Source of the DNA: Sphingobacterium alimentarium
Lineage (GTDB): Bacteria; Bacteroidota; Bacteroidia; Sphingobacteriales; Sphingobacteriaceae
Reading direction: 5' to 3'
Assembly: GCF_004342685.1 (NCBI RefSeq)
Contig: NZ_SMBZ01000036.1
Location: forward strand, 1-39,574
DNA: 39,574 bases
The notes under the pieces are model-generated. The model searched no databases. It saw only the letters and a list, made by a program, of their open reading frames with translations, and had not been told where the DNA came from. Position 1 is the first letter of the stretch. Each line of letters opens with the position of its first letter. This document shows, in pieces, positions 25,579 through 33,340 of this stretch. The position numbers and the translations under genes are program-made.

Positions 25579-27735
25579 ATGAAAATATCACGTGTTCAAT
25601 CCTTTGGTCATTTAATAATATTAGATTCTTCTCTCAATATTATAGGTATTACAGCAAATATCAATCAGATATTGTCTATACCTGCCGAGTCATTGTTAAA
25701 TACTCCGGTAGAAAATTTATTAAAAAAACTGTTTCAAACCTCCTACAAAAAAATTAAAAAATTAATTGAATCTTTTGTCGTGGGAAGACCTCCCCGTGCA
25801 CTAGTTACAGCCAAAATCAACCAACAATCACAGTATATAAAAATCAGTAAAATAGATAATCATATTTATATCGAGGCCGAGCCACAATACCGGAAAAATA
25901 TCTCCACCACCGATCTGAATGAAATTGCCTTTTTGTTTGAAAGCAACTACCATAATAATTGGAAATCCGTATGTAAAGCCATTAACCGGATAATACACTT
26001 TGATCGCGTGCTGGTGTTGCAAATGCAAGATACGGGATATTGTAAGGTCATCGCCGAAAACCATAATGCCAATGTAGAACCTTTTTTGGATAAGCAGTTT
26101 TCCAAAGATTATTTGACGCCCGACCTTATAGCACATTACAAAGGGGCACCCTATCGTTATGTGGCAAATATGGAAGCGGAGCCACAATCCTTTTATAGTA
26201 TTTCCGATTTTGATCTATCCAGTACACAATTGGTCAATCCGCCAGAAAGTAAAACCAACTATTTTAATTTTTTAGGTGTCCAGACGGGATTGTTTTTCCC
26301 TTTGTATCTTAACGGTAAATTCTGGGGATTGGTGATTGCTCATAGTGTCAATAAGAAATTCGTTGATCTTCAAAAACGTAAAGTGTGCACTTTCATCGTA
26401 CAGAATGCAATGAGTAAGTATGAAACCTTGGTCAAACAAGGCCGATTAGATATCAATCAACAGATTTATGCATTTCAAGATCATTTGCTGCAAAGATTAG
26501 CTTATCACAAGACCATTAATTGTGCGCTAGTAGAGAGCCTCAACAATCTTCGTCTTATGATGCAATCTGACGGTGTTGCTATATTTAATGAAGGGGATGT
26601 CTATTTTGATGGCATTGATCTATCGACCAATGATTTTTTTGATATCATTAAATATATTCAGCAATTAAATAAACCTACGGTATTCATAGATCATAATTTC
26701 CGTAAGAACCACCAAAAGAATTTCAAACAAAAATTGCCTTTTGCGGGATTATTAGCGTATAACGTAGACAAGAACAAGGGATATTATATAGTTTGGTTTC
26801 GCAAGGAAACCATTATGCACGAAACCCAAATGCGTATATGTTCCGATTCGCCCTATGGCATACAAGTCTGGCAAGAAGACATCTACGATTCGGCCCTTCC
26901 ATGGAATGATGAAGAGTTGAGCCTATTGGATGGTTTACAGCAAACGCTCAATACATCGCTCATCCAAAATCTATTGGAAAATAAAAATATGGCGAAAAAC
27001 CTTTCCCAACTCAATAATGAGTTGGAAATGTTTACCTATACGCTATCTCATGATTTGAAGAATCCGCTATCGATTCTCAAAATGGGATTGCAATATCTGG
27101 AGAATACCAAAGAGCAGCTGGACGAAGTAAAAAGAAAAAAATGGTTTACTACCCTATCTTCCGGTATTCAAAATATTGAAGATATCATTAACAATATTCT
27201 GCATCTTTCGCACGACAAATACAATAAAATCACTAAGGATAGTATACCTCTGAAATTTTTGCTTCGTAAAATAGTCGAAGAAACCCGCTTAGTCTACGAA
27301 GGAAATACCTGTGAGGTAGTATATGGCACCTTACTCCCGATCTGGGGTGAAAAAAGTGCTGTCTATCAAGTATTCACCAATGTGATCAGCAATGCGATGA
27401 AATATTCGCAGCAAAAGCCTGAGCCTAAAATCTACATTGGTAGCAAAATAGAAAATAATGCAGTATGCTATGAAATTCGGGATAATGGAATAGGAATTCC
27501 AGCATCAGACATGGACAGAATTTATAATATGTTTGGTAGAGGGAAAAACACGACTTATTATAAAGGAAGTGGTATAGGGCTATCGCTTGTGAAGCGTATA
27601 ATGGATCGATTAGAGGCGCATATTGAAATTACGTCTACGGAAGGCGAAGGCACTACTGTGCGCATGCGTTTCCCGATTATTGGAGAGTTTCCTAATGTGA
27701 TGCTCGAAAGAACCTCTGCCGAGGAACACGGCTAA
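25579..27735 (+). CDS. phytochrome-shaped sensor histidine kinase lacking chromophore residues
   Basis: This 718-residue kinase has the order PAS (about 1-100), GAF (115-275), PHY (290-450), HisKA with His491 (SHDLKNPLS), and an ATPase domain (N-box NVISNAMKYS 601-610, DNGIGI 635-640, GSGIGLSL 663-670). All kinase boxes are intact. In the GAF domain the phytochrome PASDIP and SPIH motifs are replaced: the DIP Asp is Tyr178 and the chromophore-pocket His aligns with Lys225 by my hand alignment. No biliverdin-type Cys is near the N terminus. The PHY tongue keeps WFR (406-408) but lacks PRxSF. It looks like a blind phytochrome. It lacks any membrane segment. Confidence 0.9.
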   Translation: MKISRVQSFGHLIILDSSLNIIGITANINQILSIPAESLLNTPVENLLKKLFQTSYKKIKKLIESFVVGRPPRALVTAKINQQSQYIKISKIDNHIYIEAEPQYRKNISTTDLNEIAFLFESNYHNNWKSVCKAINRIIHFDRVLVLQMQDTGYCKVIAENHNANVEPFLDKQFSKDYLTPDLIAHYKGAPYRYVANMEAEPQSFYSISDFDLSSTQLVNPPESKTNYFNFLGVQTGLFFPLYLNGKFWGLVIAHSVNKKFVDLQKRKVCTFIVQNAMSKYETLVKQGRLDINQQIYAFQDHLLQRLAYHKTINCALVESLNNLRLMMQSDGVAIFNEGDVYFDGIDLSTNDFFDIIKYIQQLNKPTVFIDHNFRKNHQKNFKQKLPFAGLLAYNVDKNKGYYIVWFRKETIMHETQMRICSDSPYGIQVWQEDIYDSALPWNDEELSLLDGLQQTLNTSLIQNLLENKNMAKNLSQLNNELEMFTYTLSHDLKNPLSILKMGLQYLENTKEQLDEVKRKKWFTTLSSGIQNIEDIINNILHLSHDKYNKITKDSIPLKFLLRKIVEETRLVYEGNTCEVVYGTLLPIWGEKSAVYQVFTNVISNAMKYSQQKPEPKIYIGSKIENNAVCYEIRDNGIGIPASDMDRIYNMFGRGKNTTYYKGSGIGLSLVKRIMDRLEAHIEITSTEGEGTTVRMRFPIIGEFPNVMLERTSAEEHG

Positions 27736-27743
27736 TAATGCTG

Positions 27744-28250
27744 TTAATTTAGCATATAAGTCTTCGTAATCATATTTTTGTAATCCTCGATAAAGCAAAC
27801 CATTTGCAGGTATGAATCAAGCGTGTAATAATGCAAGGACTCAAGTTCTTTATCCTGCAGTATACGCAAGTAGATATCTTTTTGATTATGAAGATTTGTA
27901 ACCAATTTTTCCAAGAGAAACTCATAATATGAGGAACTATCCTGCACGAGTTTTTCTACCTCGTTACTTATCTCTTCATAAGTAGATAAGGATAGATTAA
28001 GTTTCTTATTTTCGCACAAACCTACTAGATTAGGTTGCGTTTCCGAATAAAAGTTAAGCACCTTCGTGCCCATTATACATTCATCATCAGAAGGACAGTG
28101 GTCGACCAACTTCTCCAACAGCATTAACCCTTCTGTACGAAGGTATACGATTTCTTCTAATACCACTTTTTCCTTCATTGCGTTGTCGATCGGTTTGCCC
28201 GAGCACGACAGTAAAACAACACTAGCCCAAAGATACACTAACACTCGCAT
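27744..28250 (-). CDS. hypothetical lipoprotein, 168 residues
   Basis: This protein has a lipoprotein signal (MRVLVYLWASVVLLSCSGK, Cys16) and a mature domain of about 152 residues that is predicted fully helical and acidic, with long leucine-rich helices. Two Cys pairs (HCPSDDEC near 65-72 and further single Cys) might form a disulphide in the periplasm. No known domain is recognised. It converges on the histidine kinase with eight bases between stops. It is divergent from the sigma-factor gene across a region with two palindromes (28295-28347). Confidence 0.7.
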   Translation of the reverse strand: MRVLVYLWASVVLLSCSGKPIDNAMKEKVVLEEIVYLRTEGLMLLEKLVDHCPSDDECIMGTKVLNFYSETQPNLVGLCENKKLNLSLSTYEEISNEVEKLVQDSSSYYEFLLEKLVTNLHNQKDIYLRILQDKELESLHYYTLDSYLQMVCFIEDYKNMITKTYMLN

Positions 28251-28294
28251 ACAACATTTTATTTAGTAAGTCAGCAATAGTATATCTAGAATGT

Positions 28295-28347
28295 TGCCAA
28301 GCTTGGCATTCCACTATACAAGAAGTTCTTTTTGCGTATTAATACGC
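28295..28347. promoter_or_regulatory. two perfect 14-base palindromes in the lipoprotein / sigma-factor divergent region
   Basis: TGCCAAGCTTGGCA (28295-28308) and GCGTATTAATACGC (28334-28347) are both perfect palindromes 25 bases apart, inside the 273-base divergent gap. Neither is followed by a T-run, so they look like protein-binding sites. The second contains GTATTAATAC, also found at 21768-21777. The rest of the gap (to 28523) includes two TACGCAC copies near 28375-28393 and no gene. Confidence 0.5.
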
Positions 28348-28523
28348 TCCTATAAAACCACTTTTAAGGGATAGTACGCACACATTACGCACTTAATGAG
28401 AATTAAATCTTGTTGTAATTCGGTAAATACTATTTATATCTTAACAAATACCCTATTGCATCAAAATGTAGATTTTAAGCACTGTTTTTGTTTTACTCTT
28501 GGCACAACTAAAAACATACATCT

Positions 28524-29036
28524 ATGAAAGACAAGGCCTTTAACAATCAGCTATTAGAGTATCAAAAGATACTTAAGAATTTAGCAAAACGCTTTACTAA
28601 AGATCAAGAAGCAATCAACGATTTAGTACAAGAAACATTTATCCGTGCTTTAAAATACATGGATCAGTTCTTTAACAATCCACGTGTGGTATCTTGGTTA
28701 TTTGTAATTATGCGCAACATCTACATCAATCAGTACAAGCGCTTGAGTTATCAGCAAAATTATGATGATATCAGCTTGTACTATTACAACCAAAATACAT
28801 CCACAGAACCTTATAGTGAAGATATATCGGACAAAAGAATGATGCTTGGGGACATCTCTAAAATTTTGAGCGATATGCCTTCTACACACGGCGAAATGTT
28901 TAACAACTATATAGATGGATACAAATACAGAGAATTATCTGAAATGTATGGCATTCCTGAAGGAACGATTAAATCAAGAATCCATATTATTCGTAAGACG
29001 CTCCAAAAAAGATTAAACATGAAGTATAGCGCTTAA
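28524..29036 (+). CDS. ECF-like sigma-70 family RNA polymerase sigma factor
   Basis: This 170-residue sigma factor has region 2 (about 10-75), with NDLVQETFIRALKYMDQF and WLFVIMRNIYINQYKR forming the -10-binding helices. Region 4 (about 115-165) contains MFNNYIDGYKYRELSEMYGIPEGTIKSRIH, the helix-turn-helix that reads -35 elements. Regions 1 and 3 are absent, as is typical for ECF types. No anti-sigma gene is recognisable next to it. It lies in the stress island and is a reasonable candidate driver of its genes, which is inference. Its natural terminator is split by the IS at 29079-30842. Confidence 0.92.
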   Translation: MKDKAFNNQLLEYQKILKNLAKRFTKDQEAINDLVQETFIRALKYMDQFFNNPRVVSWLFVIMRNIYINQYKRLSYQQNYDDISLYYYNQNTSTEPYSEDISDKRMMLGDISKILSDMPSTHGEMFNNYIDGYKYRELSEMYGIPEGTIKSRIHIIRKTLQKRLNMKYSA

Positions 29037-29059
29037 AATCACACACACAATTATAACAT

Positions 29060-29078
29060 AAAAAAGGCCTTCCCTACA
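29060..29078 (+). terminator. left half of the sigma-gene terminator, interrupted by an IS
   Basis: AAAAAAGGC (29060-29068) would pair with GCCTTTTTT (30853-30861), which lies just beyond the right IS end. Removing 29079-30842 restores a terminator of nine perfect base pairs plus a T-run. The IS occupies its loop. Confidence 0.65.
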
Positions 29079-30842
29079 GGAGGGCACAGAAAAAGCCTCA
29101 ACTTTCTAATGAGACTTAAAGAAATGACTGAGTATAGGTTTTCCCTTACTCGGTCATTTTTGTTCAAAGGATTTCTGGAAGTTTATTTTTTAATGGTCTT
29201 GTTGAAGGTGTAAGCGACTAGGACTTGCTATTTGAGTTTTTAGCATCCCATCTAGGCTTTTTTTGAGGCAATATCCCACCTTTTTAGATCAATTTCAGGA
29301 TTCTTTTCAAGTTTACGGTGAAGATGGCCATTGCACCCTGCATTTCCATATTGTGGATTCCGTAAGCATCAGCTCTGCCATAGCCATGGACATTCTTGAG
29401 CTCACTGTTCTTGGCCTCGATCTTATACCTTTGCTTAGACTTGCTTCGATAATAATCGGTTTGCTGGAAAGCCATCTGCTCCCTATCGAGTTCGGATTTT
29501 ATGGAGACTGAATAGGATTTGGTTCTGGCTCCTTGCTTGTAACATCCTTCCCTAAGAGGACAGACCTTACATTTCTCCACATCAAAGTAATAGGTCTCCG
29601 TTTGATTTGTACCTTGTTCCTTCTTTCCCTGACGCGCCTTGCGGATGGCCAAATGTCCTGCGGGACAAACAAACATATCCGCATCTTTATTATAGTCAAA
29701 CTTGTCTTTATCTTTCCTAAAGCCTTGGGTAATGGATGGATTTAATTTAGCGATGATATCAATGTTTTGTTCTTTTGCCAACTGAAGATTTTCTTTTCCC
29801 CAATACGCGGCATCACCTATTATCGTATCCACTCTCATTCCATTCTGTTGGCTGATCTCCAATAATCTGGATAGTTCAGGGCCATCACCTTTTTCGCCTG
29901 TAGTAACGACCGCTGCGGTAAGGATGCGTTCCTCGGTCATCGCCAGATGTGTTTTATAGCCAAAGAAACTGCTGTCCACTGACTTGTGTCCAAGTCTGGC
30001 CTCATCATCCTTAGAGAGCAGATAGTATTCTTTTGTGCCTTCAATGGTTTCCTTCAACAGATTCAGCTTTTCTTTCACAGCCGGTATTTCACTAATAGAT
30101 TGATCCTGTCAAGGACTCTCTGTAATTCCCTGCAATAAGCAAGCTCTTGATCCAGGTCGCCCGATTCATTCTTTTGTGGTAGATTCCTCTTGTATTCCCC
30201 ATCAATCTGATATATCGCTTTTCTTAATAGTTTGGAGCGTTCCCTGAGTACTGCCAATGCTGTGTGCGGATTCGATCTGGAAACGGTATGGGTCGCGTCT
30301 ACGATAATAGACTTTGATTTTATAATGCCTTTTTCAAGAGCAATCGTTACGGTCCTATTGATCAACAGGTTCAACAGATCCATATCTTTTAATCGTAGTT
30401 TGCGGAATTTGGTAAACGAACTTCAATTGATCACATCCTCCTCTGGGGCCATTTCAAGAAAATATTTGAAGGACATATCATATCTGGAACGTTCAACGAC
30501 ATCTACATCCGAAACGGTGTAGATCGTTTTTAACAGAAGATACTTGAACATCTTGATAGGGCTCTCCGCTGTATGGCCATTGGTATGGCAATACTTAGCC
30601 AAAAGCTCGTCATAAATAAAACTGAAATCGATAAGATCGTTGATTTTTCGAAGTAGATTATCATTTGGAACGATAATATCGTACAATCCTGAATAAGAAC
30701 TGAACTGTATTTTTTGTTGGGTAGAGAGCATCCTGATGTCCATTAAAGCCTACCTTAAAACACGAAAAAGGGAGCAGAAAACTGTAGTTTTCGACTCCCT
30801 TTTTTAACCTTTTTTTCTAAGGGGACTTTTTCAGTGCCCTCC
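29079..30842 (-). mobile_element. inactivated IS1182-like insertion sequence, complete ends
   Basis: The ends are inverted repeats: GGAGGGCACAGAAAAAG (from 29079) and, on the minus strand from 30842, GGAGGGCACTGAAAAAG. Total length of about 1764 bases is normal for this family. It encodes a single transposase frame broken twice (see the pseudogene entry). I see no clean target duplication. It is a different lineage from the IS at the two window edges, judged by a different transposase start and different ends. Confidence 0.85.
29284..30743 (-). pseudogene. IS1182-like transposase, broken by a stop and a frameshift
   Basis: The frame starts at ATG 30743 (MDIRMLSTQQ). It hits an in-frame TGA at 30425-30423 in the context EEDVIN-stop-SSFTKFRKLRLKD, continues in the same frame to about 30105, then shifts frame between about 30085 and 30105. 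Correct reading resumes as IPAVKEKLNLLKE and runs to 29284. The second half contains the DDE transposase core (VDATHTVSR, GDAAYW, then the Cys-rich motif CKVCPLREGCYKQG, and a final KIEAKNSELKNVHG). Length and order match an intact ancestor, so the element is probably dead unless supplied in trans. Confidence 0.88.
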
Positions 30843-30984
30843 CCAACAGAAAGCCTTTTTTTTGTGAACTAAATTTCAGCATCACACTTTGTTACTCCTA
30901 TTTAAAACTTTATTAATATTTGTCTTCCAAGCATTCTATCGCAAGATTGAATATTACGACATCTACAAAAGTGAATGCAAAAGG

Positions 30985-31013
30985 AAAGCCCTGATTACAT
31001 GCATCAAGGCTTT
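30985..31013 (-). terminator. candidate terminator after the 66-residue gene
   Basis: AAAGCC (30985-30990) pairs with GGCTTT (31008-31013) around an inner TGAT/ATCA stem. On the minus strand the arm is followed by CCTTTTG. It lies about 45 bases after the stop of the 31059 gene. Confidence 0.55.
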
Positions 31014-31058
31014 CGTACTATTTGGTGATAAATCACCTACCACAAAAAAACGTATAGA

Positions 31059-31259
31059 TTATTCTTTCTCCTTTGGCATGTCTGTAGGATCATTCGGCAT
31101 ATCATTGATTTGATCCACTTGCGGATCAACTCCTGCCTCCGCATCACCATCGATTTTTTTATCCCGATCGATTTTTTTGTGACCATCCTTAGTCAAAACT
31201 TCTTTTTTGTCTTTATGCATTTCTCTGCCTATTGGCTTATCTTCGTGTATTGTTGCCAT
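31059..31259 (-). CDS. hydrophilic hypothetical protein, 66 residues
   Basis: A very polar protein rich in Lys, Asp, Glu, Pro and Met, with no hydrophobic core and no Cys, Trp or aromatic content except for a few residues. KDKKEVLTKDGHKKIDRDKKIDGD (about 17-40) shows repeated K/D alternation and the end is acidic (NDMPNDPTDMPKEKE). It is probably intrinsically disordered, like a hydrophilin or stress-induced protein. It follows the DUF4142 gene by ten bases, so it is probably in the same operon. Function is unknown. Confidence 0.6.
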   Translation of the reverse strand: MATIHEDKPIGREMHKDKKEVLTKDGHKKIDRDKKIDGDAEAGVDPQVDQINDMPNDPTDMPKEKE

Positions 31260-31269
31260 AATATCTAAA

Positions 31270-31803
31270 TTATTGTCTAATGATTACGTTTGTTGTATCC
31301 GTCGGCAATTCCGCAATGCTTAGGCCTTGTGCCGCGGACAAGTGACTTTTTAATCCTGGAAGTTTGCTCTCCATCCATGTTTTAATTTCAGCATTGTCTA
31401 TTGCCATATTCGCGATGACACTTTGAAAATATCCGATCGTAGCTTCATGTGTTTCTATCGCTTTTGCTTTAAACCAGCTATCAAACTGTACCGGAGTTAG
31501 ATTTTGTAAGGAATCTAAGGGTAATACACTATCCTCAATTCGCACACCAGAAAGATCTATATTTTGATCTGCTGCAAACGTAGCGAGCTCGTCTCCCATT
31601 GTCGTGTGATCCAGGATAAGCATATTCGCATAATTTCTTATCTCTTCCGAAGAAGCTTTTTCCTTAGCCATTGTTGCCAACATTATTTCTTTCATATTGT
31701 CGTGATGCACTTTTTTGACTACCGAAGCTATATCCTCTTGAACAAAACTAAATAAGAAGGTAATTCCTAGAATTAAACTTCCTAATAACCCCATCTTTTT
31801 CAT
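31270..31803 (-). CDS. DUF4142 family exported protein
   Basis: This 177-residue protein has a signal peptide of about 22 residues (MKKMGLLGSLILGITFLFSFV) without an obvious lipobox. The mature chain is a four-helix, ferritin-like bundle of the DUF4142 type. Diagnostic segments are a long helix AMAKEKASSEEIRNYANMLILDH (about 45-67), where EK-S-E and HTTMG follow, and ETHEATIGYFQSVIANMAIDN near 116-136. The role of DUF4142 proteins is unclear; they are common in envelope and stress loci. The next gene is ten bases downstream. Confidence 0.85.
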   Translation of the reverse strand: MKKMGLLGSLILGITFLFSFVQEDIASVVKKVHHDNMKEIMLATMAKEKASSEEIRNYANMLILDHTTMGDELATFAADQNIDLSGVRIEDSVLPLDSLQNLTPVQFDSWFKAKAIETHEATIGYFQSVIANMAIDNAEIKTWMESKLPGLKSHLSAAQGLSIAELPTDTTNVIIRQ

Positions 31804-31870
31804 AAGTCTTTTACTTTAATGAACATATTCTTCAAATTATTCGTTCATAAAATAGGTTATAAATAGGTAA

Positions 31871-32101
31871 CTATTGATTTCGATTGATCGAATCTGCGCG
31901 GATACTATCCTGCAGCACACTGTCAATGGATCCATACACGACCTCGTCATTAGGATTCAAATTATAACGATCTCTGTCCATTTCGGTTACCGGGCCTGGT
32001 GTATTAGGGTCCGTGGTGTCACTGGTGCCTTCTGAATTAGATTGCCCACAACCAATAAGACCAAATACGACCGCAATAAGTGTTATTTTTAATGTTTTCA
32101 T
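31871..32101 (-). CDS. small lipoprotein, 76 residues
   Basis: The signal MKTLKITLIAVVFGLIGC gives a lipobox with Cys18, followed by a Ser/Thr/Asp linker and a polar mature segment (DRDRYNLNPNDEVVYGSIDSVLQDS). No domain is recognised. It is similar in style to the 68-residue lipoprotein at 23732. It lies 25 bases after cinA and 67 bases before DUF4142 on the same strand, so cinA, this gene and the DUF4142 pair may form one operon. Confidence 0.7.
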   Translation of the reverse strand: MKTLKITLIAVVFGLIGCGQSNSEGTSDTTDPNTPGPVTEMDRDRYNLNPNDEVVYGSIDSVLQDSIRADSINRNQ

Positions 32102-32126
32102 GTTCTTGATTTTTATAGTTTAATAT

Positions 32127-32627
32127 TTAATTGAATTGTTGTATCCATTTATATAAATCCGCATAGATGCTATTACATGTTTGTATGAGAATAGCCCCAG
32201 CGTTGCCTTCAAAATGTTTTTCGAAAACTTTGCGTTTACCACGATAGCTGAATACGTAGTATACTGTTCCTACCGGTCGATGTTGATTGGGATTCGGACT
32301 ATCAAATGCTAAGCCCGTGACAGCAACATATACATCAGCGTCTGCAACCAATTTTTCTAGCCCTTCTACGAGAGCAAGCGTGGTTTCAATAGATTCGGCA
32401 GTATGTGCATCGAGAATGGATTGCGGAATTCCTAAAAGATTCTTTTTTATGGAATCATCATAACATACAATACTACCCAAATAATAATTGCCGCTGCATA
32501 CTTCCAAAGCCCAGGTACTACTTAGAAATCCGGCCGTCATACTTTCCGCGCACATAAGCTTCAGTCCGCGCTCGGCCAAATATTCGCCACAGCGATGCAT
32601 TGCAGGCTCATCTATTTTTCTTTTCAT
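32127..32627 (-). CDS. CinA-type nicotinamide-nucleotide amidase (PncC domain)
   Basis: PncC-type amidases recycle nicotinamide mononucleotide to nicotinic acid mononucleotide in the pyridine-nucleotide cycle. This 166-residue protein holds only the CinA C-terminal domain. MCAESMTAGFLSSTWAL (about 24-40) contains the conserved ESxTxG/xLSS active-site serines. A YVAVTGLAFDSPNP segment (about 102-115) is the second signature (canonical AxTGxAGP), with the Gly-Pro end altered. The upstream gap holds AAACACTTG on the minus strand (32739-32731). The altered second motif leaves activity uncertain. Confidence 0.85.
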   Translation of the reverse strand: MKRKIDEPAMHRCGEYLAERGLKLMCAESMTAGFLSSTWALEVCSGNYYLGSIVCYDDSIKKNLLGIPQSILDAHTAESIETTLALVEGLEKLVADADVYVAVTGLAFDSPNPNQHRPVGTVYYVFSYRGKRKVFEKHFEGNAGAILIQTCNSIYADLYKWIQQFN

Positions 32628-32726
32628 GCTTATATTAATGTTTAATCCTTAATTATATAAACGCTTAACACCTTATTTAGTTGGTTTTCAATGAATATAA
32701 TTCCACCATCGAGTGTTTATACGTTT

Positions 32727-32782
32727 CAAACAAGTGTTTTACAATCGCTTTTACCGTATTATTTCAACAAACACTTGTTTGT
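32727..32782. promoter_or_regulatory. inverted repeat and palindrome between cinA and the acidic-protein gene
   Basis: CAAACAAGTGTT (32727-32738) and AACACTTGTTTG (32770-32781) are exact inverted copies 31 bases apart in the divergent gap. The second lies within a perfect palindrome ACAAACA-CT-TGTTTGT (32767-32782). Each half also contains AAACACTTG on the strand of the gene it faces, so this may be a shared control region for two divergent genes. Confidence 0.5.
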
Positions 32783-32820
32783 GGTAATGGTTATATAAAT
32801 AACAATTTAATGATATCACT

Positions 32821-33189
32821 ATGAAAAAGCAACTTATAAACACAACGCCAGGACTAGGTCCTATCGTGTGTATTACACTCTCAGGAAGCAATCCAGATAT
32901 GCCAGGATTTGACGGTAATCTACAAGATGAAGAAAATCCAAACTTGGATGATCAAGATGATATGGACATCGATCCAGAAATTGAACCTATCGAAGAAGAA
33001 GGAATACTCCCTGAAGGTGAAGAGCAAAATGTTCCAGATCCGGATGACATAGAAGATGAAGGAATTGATCCAGATTATACAGACATCCCAATGGAAACTC
33101 CTTCGAGAGACAACGATGCAATAGGTCCAGACCATGAGCCACAAGTAAATAGTTCACGCAACGACAATAGCGGACAAGGAATATTGTAA
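32821..33189 (+). CDS. very acidic hypothetical protein, 122 residues
   Basis: It has a short hydrophobic stretch (GPIVCITLSGS, residues 13-23) that is too weak for a clear signal, followed by a chain of about 95 residues dominated by Asp, Glu, Pro and Asn (for example ENPNLDDQDDMDIDPEIEPI). It has essentially no basic residues in that region and almost no hydrophobic core, so it is surely disordered. No family is recognised. It could be a hydrophilin-like or metal-binding stress protein. It is divergent from cinA, has the conserved AAACACTTG 43 bases before its start, and ends at a strong terminator. Confidence 0.65.
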   Translation: MKKQLINTTPGLGPIVCITLSGSNPDMPGFDGNLQDEENPNLDDQDDMDIDPEIEPIEEEGILPEGEEQNVPDPDDIEDEGIDPDYTDIPMETPSRDNDAIGPDHEPQVNSSRNDNSGQGIL

Positions 33190-33230
33190 TCTATATCCTG
33201 GCATCATTAGTCCAACATATATTTACTTTT

Positions 33231-33265
33231 AAATATGCTGAGTTTTCACTCAGCATATTTTTTTG
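33231..33265 (+). terminator. Rho-independent terminator after the acidic-protein gene
   Basis: A perfect 12-base stem, AAATATGCTGAG (33231-33242) / CTCAGCATATTT (33249-33260), has a six-base loop and a long T-run. Confidence 0.9.
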
Positions 33266-33282
33266 TTTTAAAAATTAAGCAT

Positions 33283-33303
33283 AAAAAAAGCAACACGATT
33301 GCT
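33283..33303 (-). terminator. terminator after the DUF892 gene
   Basis: On the minus strand AGCAA-TCGTG-TTGCT is followed by seven T. It lies 38 bases after the DUF892 stop. Confidence 0.7.
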
Positions 33304-33340
33304 CGCATTGCCTTTTCATATGGTAGATAAATGTAGATTT

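Noticed and set aside
25828..26187. Minus-strand frame of 119 codons inside the histidine-kinase gene
   Set aside because: It overlaps the clear PAS-GAF coding region and shows no motif.
29263..29511. Open frame of 82 codons on the plus strand inside the IS
   Set aside because: It is antisense to the transposase pseudogene with no start-site context and no recognisable motif; a shadow frame.
29079..30842. Target-site duplication around the internal IS
   Set aside because: Flanks ...CCCTACA (left) and CCAACAG... (right) are not a clear direct repeat, so no duplication is claimed.
30889..31113. Plus-strand frame of 74 codons between the IS and the 66-residue gene
   Set aside because: It overlaps a terminator-like hairpin (30985-31013) and the end of the 31059 gene, and its composition is unlike real neighbours.
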